A stretch of 64,000 nucleotides of DNA from Streptomyces sp. Tue 6430. GTDB lineage: Bacteria > Actinomycetota > Actinomycetes > Streptomycetales > Streptomycetaceae. The DNA lies in contig JAKGSH010000010.1 in NCBI GenBank assembly GCA_021568835.1, positions 2,170,001-2,234,000 on the forward strand, written 5' to 3'. Below, piece after piece: positions 8,807 to 16,327 of the stretch (positions are counted from its first letter, which is position 1; every line of letters begins with the position of its first letter). The notes below the pieces were generated by a model. It saw nothing but the letters and a program-made list of their open reading frames with translations. It made no database searches and was not told the origin of the DNA. Both the position numbers and the translations under genes were made by a program.

Positions 8807-10064
8807 CCGACACCGGATCCCGTCCCCGCACGCGCCCGGCCCGGGGTGCCCCGCGCACGCGGGCGCCGTGCGGCTGGGCGGTCTGGAGTACCAGCAGACA
8901 CCGGCGCACCTGTACCGGGCCCTGCGCCGGGAGCACGGCGCGGTGGCGCCCGTGCTGCTCGACGGGGACATCCCCGCCTGGCTGGTCCTCGGTTACGCCG
9001 AGGTCAGCTACGTGACCGGTCACGACGAGCTGTTCGCCCGCGACTCGCGGCGCTGGAACCAGTGGGAGAACATCCCCGCCGACTGGCCGCTGCTGCCGTT
9101 CGTCGGGTACCAGCCCTCGGTGCTGTTCACCGAGGGCGAGGAACACCGGCGGCGGGCCGGCGTCATCACCGAGGCACTGGAGGGCGTCGACCAGTTCCAG
9201 CTCTCCCGCGACTGCCGGCAGCTCGCCGACCGGCTCATCGCGTCGTTCGCCGGCAGCGGCCGGGCCGAGCTGATGAGCATGTACGCGCACGCGCTGCCGA
9301 TGCGCGCCGCGGTCCAGATGTGCGGGATGCCGCACACGGGTGAGGCCACGCAGCAGCTCGTCGAGGACCTGCGGATCTCCCTGGACGCCGCGGAGGGCGA
9401 CGACCCGGTGGCCGCGTACACGCGCGTGGGCGAGCGGATCCAGCAGCTGGTCAAGGAGAAGCGGGAGCGTCCGGGGCCGGACGTCACCTCGCGCATGCTG
9501 CTGCACCCGGCCGGGCTGACCGACGAGGAGGTCGTGCAGGACCTGATCTCCGTCATCGCCGCGGCGCAGCAGCCGACCGCCAACTGGATCTGCAACACGC
9601 TGCGGCTGCTGCTCACCGACGAGCGGTTCGCCGTCAGCGTGTCGGGGGGCAGGCTCAGCGTGGGCGAGGCCCTCAACGAGGTCCTCTGGCTCGACACCCC
9701 GACACAGAACTTCATCGGCCGCTGGGCCGTGCGCGACACCCAGCTCGGCGGGCGGCTGATCCGGGCGGGCGACTGCCTGGTGCTGGGGCTCGCCGCGGCC
9801 AACACCGATCCGCAGATCTGGCCCGAGTCGCACGTCGGGGCGGAGAGCTCCGCGCACCTGTCGTTCAGCAGCGGGGAGCACCGGTGCCCCTACCCGGCGC
9901 CGCTGCTGGCCGACGTCATCGCCCGCACCGCGGTGGAGACCCTGCTGGAACGCCTGCCCGACCTGGTCCTCACGGTGGAGCCGGAGGAACTCACCTGGCG
10001 CCCGTCCATCTGGATGCGCGGCCTGCACTCGTTGCCGGTGGAGTTCACCCCGGTGGTGCGGTAG
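8803..10064 (+). CDS. Conservon-associated cytochrome P450 of CYP157 type, apparent frameshift near 8824-8827
   Basis: A P450 forming the fifth gene of the conservon (cvnE position). The heme-ligand loop is FSSGEHRCPYPAP. The K-helix, normally ExxR, reads NEVLW, so the Arg is replaced by Trp. This was reported for the CYP157 family, where Cys is left as the only invariant P450 residue. The I-helix is also atypical (AAAQQPTAN rather than AGxxT). The coupled GTG at 8803 overlaps the cvnD stop. Its frame is lost after about eight codons. One extra C in the CCCC at 8824-8827 gives GSRPPHAPGPGCPAHAGAV, leading straight into VRLGGLEYQQTP. Without repair, a start at GTG 8868 gives a slightly short protein. 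Catalytic activity is doubtful, and a sensory or partner role is possible. Confidence 0.88.
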
Positions 10065-10250
10065 CGGGGGCGGGCAAGCGGCAGGCGCGTGCGGTCGGCG
10101 GGGACCTGCCGACCGCGGAGGCGTGCGGCGGCGGGGACCCGCGGCCGACGCGCCCCGCCCTGCCGCCGCGGCCGACGTGGTGCGGGCGCTCGCGGTGCGG
10201 GCGCCCGCGGTGCGGGGTGACGGCCGCCCGCGCGCGGCCCGGGCCCGTGG
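10065..10250. other. Convergent intergenic region between the two P450 genes
   Basis: Extremely GC-rich, with short GCGGTGCGGG repeats around 10185-10220. It probably contains transcription stop signals for both converging genes, but no single clean hairpin was identified. Confidence 0.3.
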
Positions 10251-11477
10251 TCAGCCGGCGACGGGAGTGAAACGCACGGGCAGCGTCTGCGGTCCCCGCG
10301 TGAAGACGCCCTGTTCCACGAGTTCGGCGCCGTCGGCGAGGCGGAGGTCCGGCATGGCGTCGAGGAGCTGGCCGACCCCGATCTCGACCTCGGCCTTCGC
10401 GAGCAGGGCGCCGACACAGAAGTGGCGGCCGAGCGCGAAGGAGAGGTGGTCGGCGGCGGCCGAGAAGGCGGTGGTCGTGGTCAGGTCGTCGCGGAAGATG
10501 TCGAACCGGTCCGGCTCCCGGTAGCGCCTCTCGTCCCGGTTGGCGGCGCCGATCAGGCAGGTGACCGTGGCGCCGGCCGGTACGACACCGCAGCTGAGGG
10601 TGACCTCGGTGGCCGACTGCCGCATGATCATGTGCACGGGGGGCGTGTAGCGCAGCGTCTCGGCGAAGGCGCGGGCGATGAGGCCGCGGTCCTCCCGGAC
10701 GGCCGCCAGCTGCTCGGGGTGCTGCAGCAGGTTGGCGAAGATGCCCGCGATCGCCTTGTCGGTGGTCTCGCCGCCCGCGGCGAGCAGCAGGCTGCAGAAG
10801 GCCTTGATGTCCTCGTCGCTCATCCGCACGCCGTCGACCTCCGCGGCGCACAGCGTCGACAGCAGGTCGTCGCCCAGGTTGTCGCGGCGCTCCCGGATGA
10901 TCGGCACCATGTACTCGGCGAACTCCACCCGGGTGCGCTCCCCCGCCGCCGCCACCTCGGGGTCGCCCGAGAGGTTGCCGAGGAAGGCGATGACCGACGT
11001 GTACCAGCGGTGGAACCGGGCGTGGTCGGCCTTGTCCAGGCCCAGCATGTCCGCGATCACGTTGACGGGGAAACGGGTCGCGTAGTCGGACACCAGGTCG
11101 GCGGAGCCGGTGGACCGGAAGGCGTCGATCAGCTCACGGGAGTTGCGCTCGATCACCGGCAGGAACTTCTCCTGGAGGTCGCTGCCGCGGAAGGCGGGGG
11201 CGACCAGGGCCCGCCGCACCGCGTGCTCCCGCCCGCTGAGCTGGAGGATCGTCCTGCCGTGCACGGGCTCGATCTGCCAGGAGTAGTTGTCGGTGGTGAA
11301 CTCGCCGCCCTTGTCCTTGAAGACGCGCTCCACGTCCTCGTAACGGGAGACGACGTAGCTCTGCGTGGGCTCGTGCCAGAAGAGGGGGGCGCTCTCACGC
11401 ATCACGCGATAGGCCCGGTAGGGATCCGCAGCGAACTCGGGCGACAGGATGTCGGGGACCTGCTGAGCGGTGGACAT
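10251..11477 (-). CDS. Cytochrome P450 with all canonical motifs
   Basis: A 408-residue soluble P450 mono-oxygenase. The I-helix is LLLAAGGETTDKAI, the K-helix ExxR is ETLRYTPP, and the heme loop is FALGRHFCVGALLAKAE. The ATG at 11475-11477 is preceded by AGGGAGAT on the coding strand. It converges on the conservon P450 but is separately transcribed. Pairing of a CYP157 with a second P450 beside a conservon is a recurring streptomycete arrangement as I remember it. Substrate unknown. No ferredoxin or ferredoxin reductase gene lies nearby. Confidence 0.93.
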   Translation of the reverse strand: MSTAQQVPDILSPEFAADPYRAYRVMRESAPLFWHEPTQSYVVSRYEDVERVFKDKGGEFTTDNYSWQIEPVHGRTILQLSGREHAVRRALVAPAFRGSDLQEKFLPVIERNSRELIDAFRSTGSADLVSDYATRFPVNVIADMLGLDKADHARFHRWYTSVIAFLGNLSGDPEVAAAGERTRVEFAEYMVPIIRERRDNLGDDLLSTLCAAEVDGVRMSDEDIKAFCSLLLAAGGETTDKAIAGIFANLLQHPEQLAAVREDRGLIARAFAETLRYTPPVHMIMRQSATEVTLSCGVVPAGATVTCLIGAANRDERRYREPDRFDIFRDDLTTTTAFSAAADHLSFALGRHFCVGALLAKAEVEIGVGQLLDAMPDLRLADGAELVEQGVFTRGPQTLPVRFTPVAG

Positions 11478-11606
11478 GGATCTCCCTGGGACCGGTAACA
11501 GGCTTACCGCACAAGGTTATTGATCATCCGACGGTCGGGACAGCCCGTCCCGGCCAGCTGTTCAACGATGGACGATCCTTGGCCGAAAAGCGTTGCCGTC
11601 CGGCGG

Positions 11607-12398
11607 CTAGCAGCTCGGCACCGAGCCCTGGTCCTTCTCCAGTTCGACGAGGGAGTCGACGGCGCCCTCGAGGGTGGTCACCGGGATCAGGCGCAGCCCC
11701 TCGGGCAGTTCGGACTTGGCCTCGGAGCACTCCGCCTTCGGCACCAGGAAGACGGTGGCGCCGTCCCGGCGGGCGGCCTGCGTCTTCAGCGCCACCCCGC
11801 CGACCGCGCCGACCTTGCCGTTCGCGTCGATGGTCCCGGTGCCGGCGATCGTACGGCCGCCCGTGAGGTCGCCGCCGCTGCCGTCGCCGTCGAGCCGGTC
11901 GACGATCCCCAGGGAGAACAGCAGGCCCGCGCTGGGGCCGCCGACGTCGGCGAGCCTGAGCGTGACCTCGATGCCGTCGCCGGTGCGGTCGAGGTACCTC
12001 AGCGCGGCCTCGGTCGCGGTGTCCTGGGACTTCTCCATCTGCTCGGTGTTGTACCGCTCGATCTCCTTGGTGCTGTCCCCCGCGGGGTAGACCGCGTCAC
12101 GCGGCATCACGGCCTGGTCGGTGCGGAACCAGCCGTCGATCACCTCGCCCAGGGTGACGTGCGTGTCGGGGCCGGTCGCCTCGATGGTCGTCATCCGCAG
12201 CTGCCCGGTCGTGTCGCGGGTGGGGGCGCCGGAGATCGTGATGACGGGGGTGCCCTTGTTGTCGCCGAGGACGTTCGCCGTCATCCCCGGCTGCGCCACC
12301 GAGAACGGCAGCGGCGCGAACCCCGCGGTGGCGAGCAGCGCCACGAGCGGAAGGGCGCAGACGGCGAGGGCCTGGGGACGTGTGAGGCGTGAGAGCAC
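11607..12398 (-). CDS. Membrane-anchored Lon-domain (S16-type) serine protease
   Basis: A 263-residue protein with a GTG start. An N-terminal hydrophobic anchor (ALAVCALPLVALLATAGFAP) puts the domain outside the membrane. The C-terminal half is a Lon proteolytic domain: the catalytic Ser is in GGPSAGLLFSLG and the Lys of the dyad in GGVALKTQAA. It has neither the AAA+ ATPase of Lon nor a recognisable PDZ insert as in YlbL-type relatives. Substrate and role unknown. Neighbours give no operon context, since it stands between a P450 and an IclR regulator. Confidence 0.82.
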   Translation of the reverse strand: MLSRLTRPQALAVCALPLVALLATAGFAPLPFSVAQPGMTANVLGDNKGTPVITISGAPTRDTTGQLRMTTIEATGPDTHVTLGEVIDGWFRTDQAVMPRDAVYPAGDSTKEIERYNTEQMEKSQDTATEAALRYLDRTGDGIEVTLRLADVGGPSAGLLFSLGIVDRLDGDGSGGDLTGGRTIAGTGTIDANGKVGAVGGVALKTQAARRDGATVFLVPKAECSEAKSELPEGLRLIPVTTLEGAVDSLVELEKDQGSVPSC

Positions 12399-12739
12399 GC
12401 GCCCAATCTAACGCGCGCCCCGACCCCGGCCACGCGCCGGTGCCCGGCCCCCAGCCCTCGCGGCCGCCCGCGGGCACGCGTCCCGCCGGCCGCGGCCCCG
12501 GCGCCCGGTCCCGCCCCACGCCGGTCGCAGGCCGCTCACCGCACGCCCGCGCCCTCCCGCGCTCCGCCCGGCGGCCTGCGGTCGGTGACCTGCCACCAGT
12601 GGCCTGCGGTCAGCGGCCTGCGACCGGCGATCGGCGATCGGCGACCGGCGATCGGCGATCGGCGACCAATCCGGCAACGACTGGTCCGGCGACCGGTCGG
12701 TCCGTCAACCGGTCGGCCGGTGACCGGCCGGGCAGTGGG
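12399..12739. other. Intergenic region with short tandem repeats
   Basis: About 340 bp with no gene-like codon pattern. It is dominated by repeats of ACCGGCGATCGGC type (listed separately) and by direct and inverted CCGGTCGG motifs. Confidence 0.5.
12622..12667. repeat. 21-bp tandem repeat, two copies plus
   Basis: The unit GACCGGCGATCGGCGATCGG plus C occurs at 12622-12642 and 12643-12663, followed by the first four bases of a third. Each unit contains the nested 7-mer GATCGGC twice. It lies downstream of the IclR gene stop. Confidence 0.85.
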
Positions 12740-13384
12740 TCAGCGCAGCGCCTCCGCCACCTCCCGGGCCGCTTCCATCACCCGCTGGCCGACCCGCTCC
12801 GGCACCGCGTCGGCCAGCATCACGACCCCTACGCTGCCCTCCACGCCCGTCACGCCCAGCAGGGGCGCCGCGGCCCCGCTCGCGCCGGCCTCCAGCTCGC
12901 CGTGGGTCAGGGTGTACCCCGGGTCCCCGGAAGCCCTCCGCTGCCGGGCGGACAGGATCGCCTTGCCCGCCGCGCCGCGCTCCAGGGGATGGCGGAAGCC
13001 GGCCCGGTAGGCCACGTGGTAGTCGGTCCACGTCGGTTCGACCACGGCGACGGCCAGTGCCTCGGCCCCGTCGACGAGCGTCAGGTGCGCGGTGGCCCCG
13101 ATGTCCTCGGCCAGCGACCGCAGCGCGGGCAGCGCGGCTTCCCGCACCAGCGGGTGCACCTGCCGGCCCAGCCTCAGCACCCCGAGCCCGACCCGGGCTC
13201 GTCCGCCCAGGTCGCGTCGCACGAGGGCGTGCTGTTCCAGTGTGGCGAGCAACCGGTACACGACGGTGCGGTTCACGCCCAGTTTGTGGGATAGCTCGGT
13301 GACGGTCAGCCCGTGGTCGGTGTCGGCCAGCAGCTTGAGGACCCGCAGTCCCCTGTCGAGCGTCTGAGAGGTCTCCGCGGTCAC
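12740..13384 (-). CDS. IclR-family transcriptional regulator
   Basis: A 214-residue regulator with an N-terminal winged helix (LDRGLRVLKLLADTDHGLTV, ELSHKLGVNRTVVYRLLATL) and an IclR effector domain (GATAHLTLVDGAEALAVAVV, HPLERGAAGKAIL, then DAVPERVGQRVMEAAREVAE). I chose the GTG on the complement of 13382-13384 because AAGGAG lies eight bases upstream. A GTG three codons earlier would overlap that site. Regulated genes and ligand unknown. It is not obviously in an operon. Confidence 0.88.
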   Translation of the reverse strand: MTAETSQTLDRGLRVLKLLADTDHGLTVTELSHKLGVNRTVVYRLLATLEQHALVRRDLGGRARVGLGVLRLGRQVHPLVREAALPALRSLAEDIGATAHLTLVDGAEALAVAVVEPTWTDYHVAYRAGFRHPLERGAAGKAILSARQRRASGDPGYTLTHGELEAGASGAAAPLLGVTGVEGSVGVVMLADAVPERVGQRVMEAAREVAEALR

Positions 13385-13701
13385 GACGCCCACTCCTTAG
13401 TGGTGAGGTCGGCGGCCCCACAGCGGCGGATGCGTCGCCGAGTCCCGTCAGCGACGCGCGTCAGAGGCCGCCGATCGGCAGAGGGGTCCGGTGGATCCGG
13501 ACCCGGTCGCTTCACGGCTGCGCTCCGCGGCGGCGCTGCCACGGGGCGTGTGCGTAGCGGGACAGTAGCGAAGCAGGTTCGCTCAGCGGAAGGCTCCGTC
13601 CAGAATCCGGGCAGTGGCCGGTGGGGACTACCTGTGTTTGTCCCCATACGTACGGTGCGCGATCCGGCGCCGAGCGCCCCACCGGCGCGCGGTGGACACC
13701 C
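13385..13701. other. Intergenic region upstream of the IclR gene
   Basis: About 320 bp without a supported gene. It should hold the IclR promoter, but no confident -10/-35 pair was identified. Confidence 0.35.
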
Positions 13702-13800
13702 GGGGGTCACTTCCGTCCGCGGGCACCCCTTCCGTCGCGGGCGCCCATTCCGTGCTCGGGCGTCACTCCCGTCCGCGGGCGTCACTCCCGTCCGCGGGCG
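13702..13800. repeat. Degenerate 19-bp tandem repeat abutting the helicase stop codon
   Basis: Five units of about 19 bp of the form GGGCGTCACTCCCGTCCGC. The copies at 13758-13776 and 13777-13795 are identical, and earlier units at 13702, 13721 and 13739 are diverged. A sixth partial unit supplies the TGA stop region of the helicase gene on the minus strand. Confidence 0.8.
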
Positions 13801-15606
13801 TCACTTCATGCGGGTCGCCCACTCCTGCACCTTGGCTATGCGCTGCCGCAGCTGCCCCGCCGTCGCCTCCGCGCTCGGCGGTCCGCCGCACACCCGCCGC
13901 AGCTCGGTGTGGATCACCCCGTGCGGCTTGCCGCTCTGGTGGACGTACGCGCCGACCATCGTGTTGAGCTGCTTGCGCAGCTCCATCAGTTCCTTGTGGG
14001 AGACCACCGGCCGCCGCTCGGCCGGCAGCTCCAGCAGGTCGGCCTCGGTGTCCGGCTTCTTGCGGCTGTGCGCGATCTGCTTGGCCTGCCGCTTCTGGAG
14101 GAGCAGTTGCACCTGCTCGGGCTCGAGCAGCCCGGGGATGCCGAGGTAGTCCTGCTCCTCCTCGCTCCCGGGGTGGGCCTGCATGCCGAACTCGGCGCCG
14201 TTGTACATGACCCGGTCGAAGACGGCGTCGGACTCCAGCGCCTCGAAGGGCAGCATGTCCTGCTCGCCGGTGTCCTCGTCCTGCTCCCGGTTCGCCTCGT
14301 CCATCTCCTTCTCGGACTCGGCGTACGGGTCCTCCTCGCCGTCCTTCTTCGGCTTGTCGAGGACGTGGTCGCGCTCGCGTTCCATCTCGTTGGCGAAGCC
14401 GAGGAGGTCGGGCACGGTCGGCAGGAACACGGAGGCGGTCTCGCCGCGCCGCCGCGACCGCACGAAACGGCCGACGGCCTGCGCGAAGAACAGCGGCGTG
14501 GAGATGGTGGTGGCGTACACGCCGACCGCGAGGCGCGGCACGTCGACACCTTCCGACACCATCCGCACCGCGACCATCCACCGGTCGGTGCCGTGGCTGA
14601 ACTCGTCGATCCGGTTCGACGCGCCGGTGTCGTCGGACAGCACGAGGGTCGCCTTCGATCCGGTGATCTCCCGGATCAGCTTGGCGTAGGCGCGGGCCGA
14701 CTCCTGGTCGGAGGCGATGACCAGCGCGCCCGCGTCCGGTATGGCCTTGCGGACCTCGGTGAGCCGCTGGTCGGCGGCGCGCAGCACGCTCGGCATCCAC
14801 TCGCCGCGCGGGTCGAGCGCCGTGCGCCAGGCCTGGCTGATCGCGTCCTTGGTCATCGGCTCGCCGAGCCGCGCGGCGATCTCGTCGCCGGCCTTCGTGC
14901 GCCAGCGCATGTTGCCGCTGTAGGACAGGAAGATGACGGGCCGCACGACGTTGTCCGCGAGGGCGGAGCCGTAGCCGTACGTGTAGTCGGCGGACGAGCG
15001 GCGGATGCCGTCGTCGCCCTCCTCGTACGTCACGAAGGGGATCGGGTTGGTGTCGGAGCGGAACGGCGTACCGGTGAGCGCGAGCCGCCGCGTGGCCGGC
15101 TCGAACGCCTCCAGGCAGGCCTCGCCCCAGGACTTGGAGTCACCGGCGTGGTGGATCTCGTCGAGGATGACGAGGGTCTTGCGCTGCTCGGCCCGGTTGC
15201 GGTGCAGCATCGGCCGCACGCCGACGCCCGCGTACGTCACGGCGACACCGTGGTAGTCCTTGCTGAGCGGCCCGGCGCTGTACTCGGGGTCCAGCCGGAT
15301 GCCTATCCGCGCGGCCGCCTCCGCCCACTGCTTCTTCAGGTGCTCGGTGGGCGCCACCACGGTCACCTGCTGCACGACGTGGTGGTGCAGCAGCCAGGAG
15401 GCGAGGGTCAGCGCGAAGGTCGTCTTGCCGGCGCCGGGGGTGGCGACGGCGAGGAAGTCGCGCGGCTGCTCCTGGAGGTACTTCTCCATCGCCCCGTGCT
15501 GCCAGGCGCGCAGCTTGCCGGCGGTGCCCCAGGGGGCCCGGCCGGGGAAGGCGGGGGAGAGGTGGTGCGAGTGGGAGGCGGTGCTGGAGCTGGCGGTGGT
15601 AGTCAC
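13801..15606 (-). CDS. Superfamily II DEAD/DEAH-type helicase
   Basis: A 601-residue helicase with a GTG start. Motif I is ATPGAGKTTFAL, motif II is DEIHH, motif III is LTGTPFRSD, and motif VI is QAVGRFVRSRRRG. Resembles the restriction-enzyme (ResIII) or RadD-like branch. A Glu/Asp-rich linker follows the helicase core. The C-terminal third contains LHLEPEQ-like helices and a HSGKPHGVIHTELRRVCGG-like segment, in pieces. It is a general DNA-processing enzyme conserved in streptomycetes; exact substrate unknown. No endonuclease domain was recognised. Confidence 0.88.
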   Translation of the reverse strand: MTTTASSSTASHSHHLSPAFPGRAPWGTAGKLRAWQHGAMEKYLQEQPRDFLAVATPGAGKTTFALTLASWLLHHHVVQQVTVVAPTEHLKKQWAEAAARIGIRLDPEYSAGPLSKDYHGVAVTYAGVGVRPMLHRNRAEQRKTLVILDEIHHAGDSKSWGEACLEAFEPATRRLALTGTPFRSDTNPIPFVTYEEGDDGIRRSSADYTYGYGSALADNVVRPVIFLSYSGNMRWRTKAGDEIAARLGEPMTKDAISQAWRTALDPRGEWMPSVLRAADQRLTEVRKAIPDAGALVIASDQESARAYAKLIREITGSKATLVLSDDTGASNRIDEFSHGTDRWMVAVRMVSEGVDVPRLAVGVYATTISTPLFFAQAVGRFVRSRRRGETASVFLPTVPDLLGFANEMERERDHVLDKPKKDGEEDPYAESEKEMDEANREQDEDTGEQDMLPFEALESDAVFDRVMYNGAEFGMQAHPGSEEEQDYLGIPGLLEPEQVQLLLQKRQAKQIAHSRKKPDTEADLLELPAERRPVVSHKELMELRKQLNTMVGAYVHQSGKPHGVIHTELRRVCGGPPSAEATAGQLRQRIAKVQEWATRMK

Positions 15607-15729
15607 GGTCTCCGTCGTGGGGCTCGGGCGGCTCGGCTACGTAGGACGACCGGGCCACCCTACCGGCGGGCCGACACGGCCGACGCGCGGACGATGCCGG
15701 GTCGGCCGAGGGTGGGACCGAGCTCACAG

Positions 15730-16098
15730 TCAGCGCGCGAAGCGCGGCAGCCGTGAAGCGATCTTGGGCACGTCCAAGGCGCCCTGGCAGACGTCCAGTA
15801 CGAACCTCTCCGCCTCGTCCACGTCGAAGTCCACGTCGAGCGGATGCCCGTTCAGGTGGAGGAAGACCCAGGTCGCGTACCAGGCGAGGCGCTTGTTCCC
15901 GTCGACGAGGGCGTGGTTGCGGGCAAGGGACTCCATCAGCGCCGCGGCTTTCTGCCACACGTCCGGATACGCGTCCTGGCCGAACACGCTCGACTGCGGA
16001 CGCGCCAGGGCGGAGTCCAGCAATCCGTAGTCGCGCACCCCCTCCTCCCCCAGCCGCTTCGCGAGGCTCAGCAGCTCGGGCAGCGTGAGGTAGTGCAT
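15730..16098 (-). CDS. doc: Doc-family (Fic-fold) toxin
   Basis: A 122-residue Doc toxin. The Fic-fold motif HALVDGNKR is at residues 62-70, matching the Doc consensus HxFx(D/E)GNKR; Doc of phage P1 phosphorylates EF-Tu (family knowledge). Length and all-helical composition fit the family. The ATG overlaps the stop of the upstream antitoxin gene (ATGA at 16095-16098 on the complement), so the two are translationally coupled with antitoxin first. Confidence 0.92.
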   Translation of the reverse strand: MHYLTLPELLSLAKRLGEEGVRDYGLLDSALARPQSSVFGQDAYPDVWQKAAALMESLARNHALVDGNKRLAWYATWVFLHLNGHPLDVDFDVDEAERFVLDVCQGALDVPKIASRLPRFAR

Positions 16099-16295
16099 CA
16101 GGCGAGCCTCCGGTTCAGCTCAGCGCTGGCCTTCAGCACGTGCTCGGCAGCCTCGTCGAACAGCCGCGCATGCTCGTTCACGGCCGCGACCACCGCGTCG
16201 TGGGCGAACGCCTGCATGCTGCGTCCCTCCGCGGCGGCACGCTCGCGCAGGGCGTCGATCTCCTCGTCGGTGAAACGCAGATTCAGTCCAGCCAT
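16098..16295 (-). CDS. Ribbon-helix-helix antitoxin partner of Doc
   Basis: A 65-residue protein beginning MAGLNLRFTDEEIDALRERA. This is a ribbon-helix-helix-like DNA-binding start followed by a helical tail that would wrap the toxin. It is not the classical Phd fold. Start at ATG 16293-16295. A perfect palindrome lies 15 bp upstream and is the likely autoregulatory operator. Confidence 0.87.
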   Translation of the reverse strand: MAGLNLRFTDEEIDALRERAAAEGRSMQAFAHDAVVAAVNEHARLFDEAAEHVLKASAELNRRLA

Positions 16296-16309
16296 GCTCC
16301 GACGGTACT

Positions 16310-16323
16310 ACGTGGTACCACGT
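16310..16323. promoter_or_regulatory. Perfect 14-bp palindrome, probable toxin-antitoxin operator
   Basis: ACGTGGTACCACGT is its own reverse complement, and a further CGTGG/CCACG echo lies immediately beside it. It sits between the MFS gene stop (16328) and the antitoxin ATG (16295), exactly where toxin-antitoxin complexes repress. Function is inferred. Confidence 0.7.
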
Positions 16324-16327
16324 GGTG

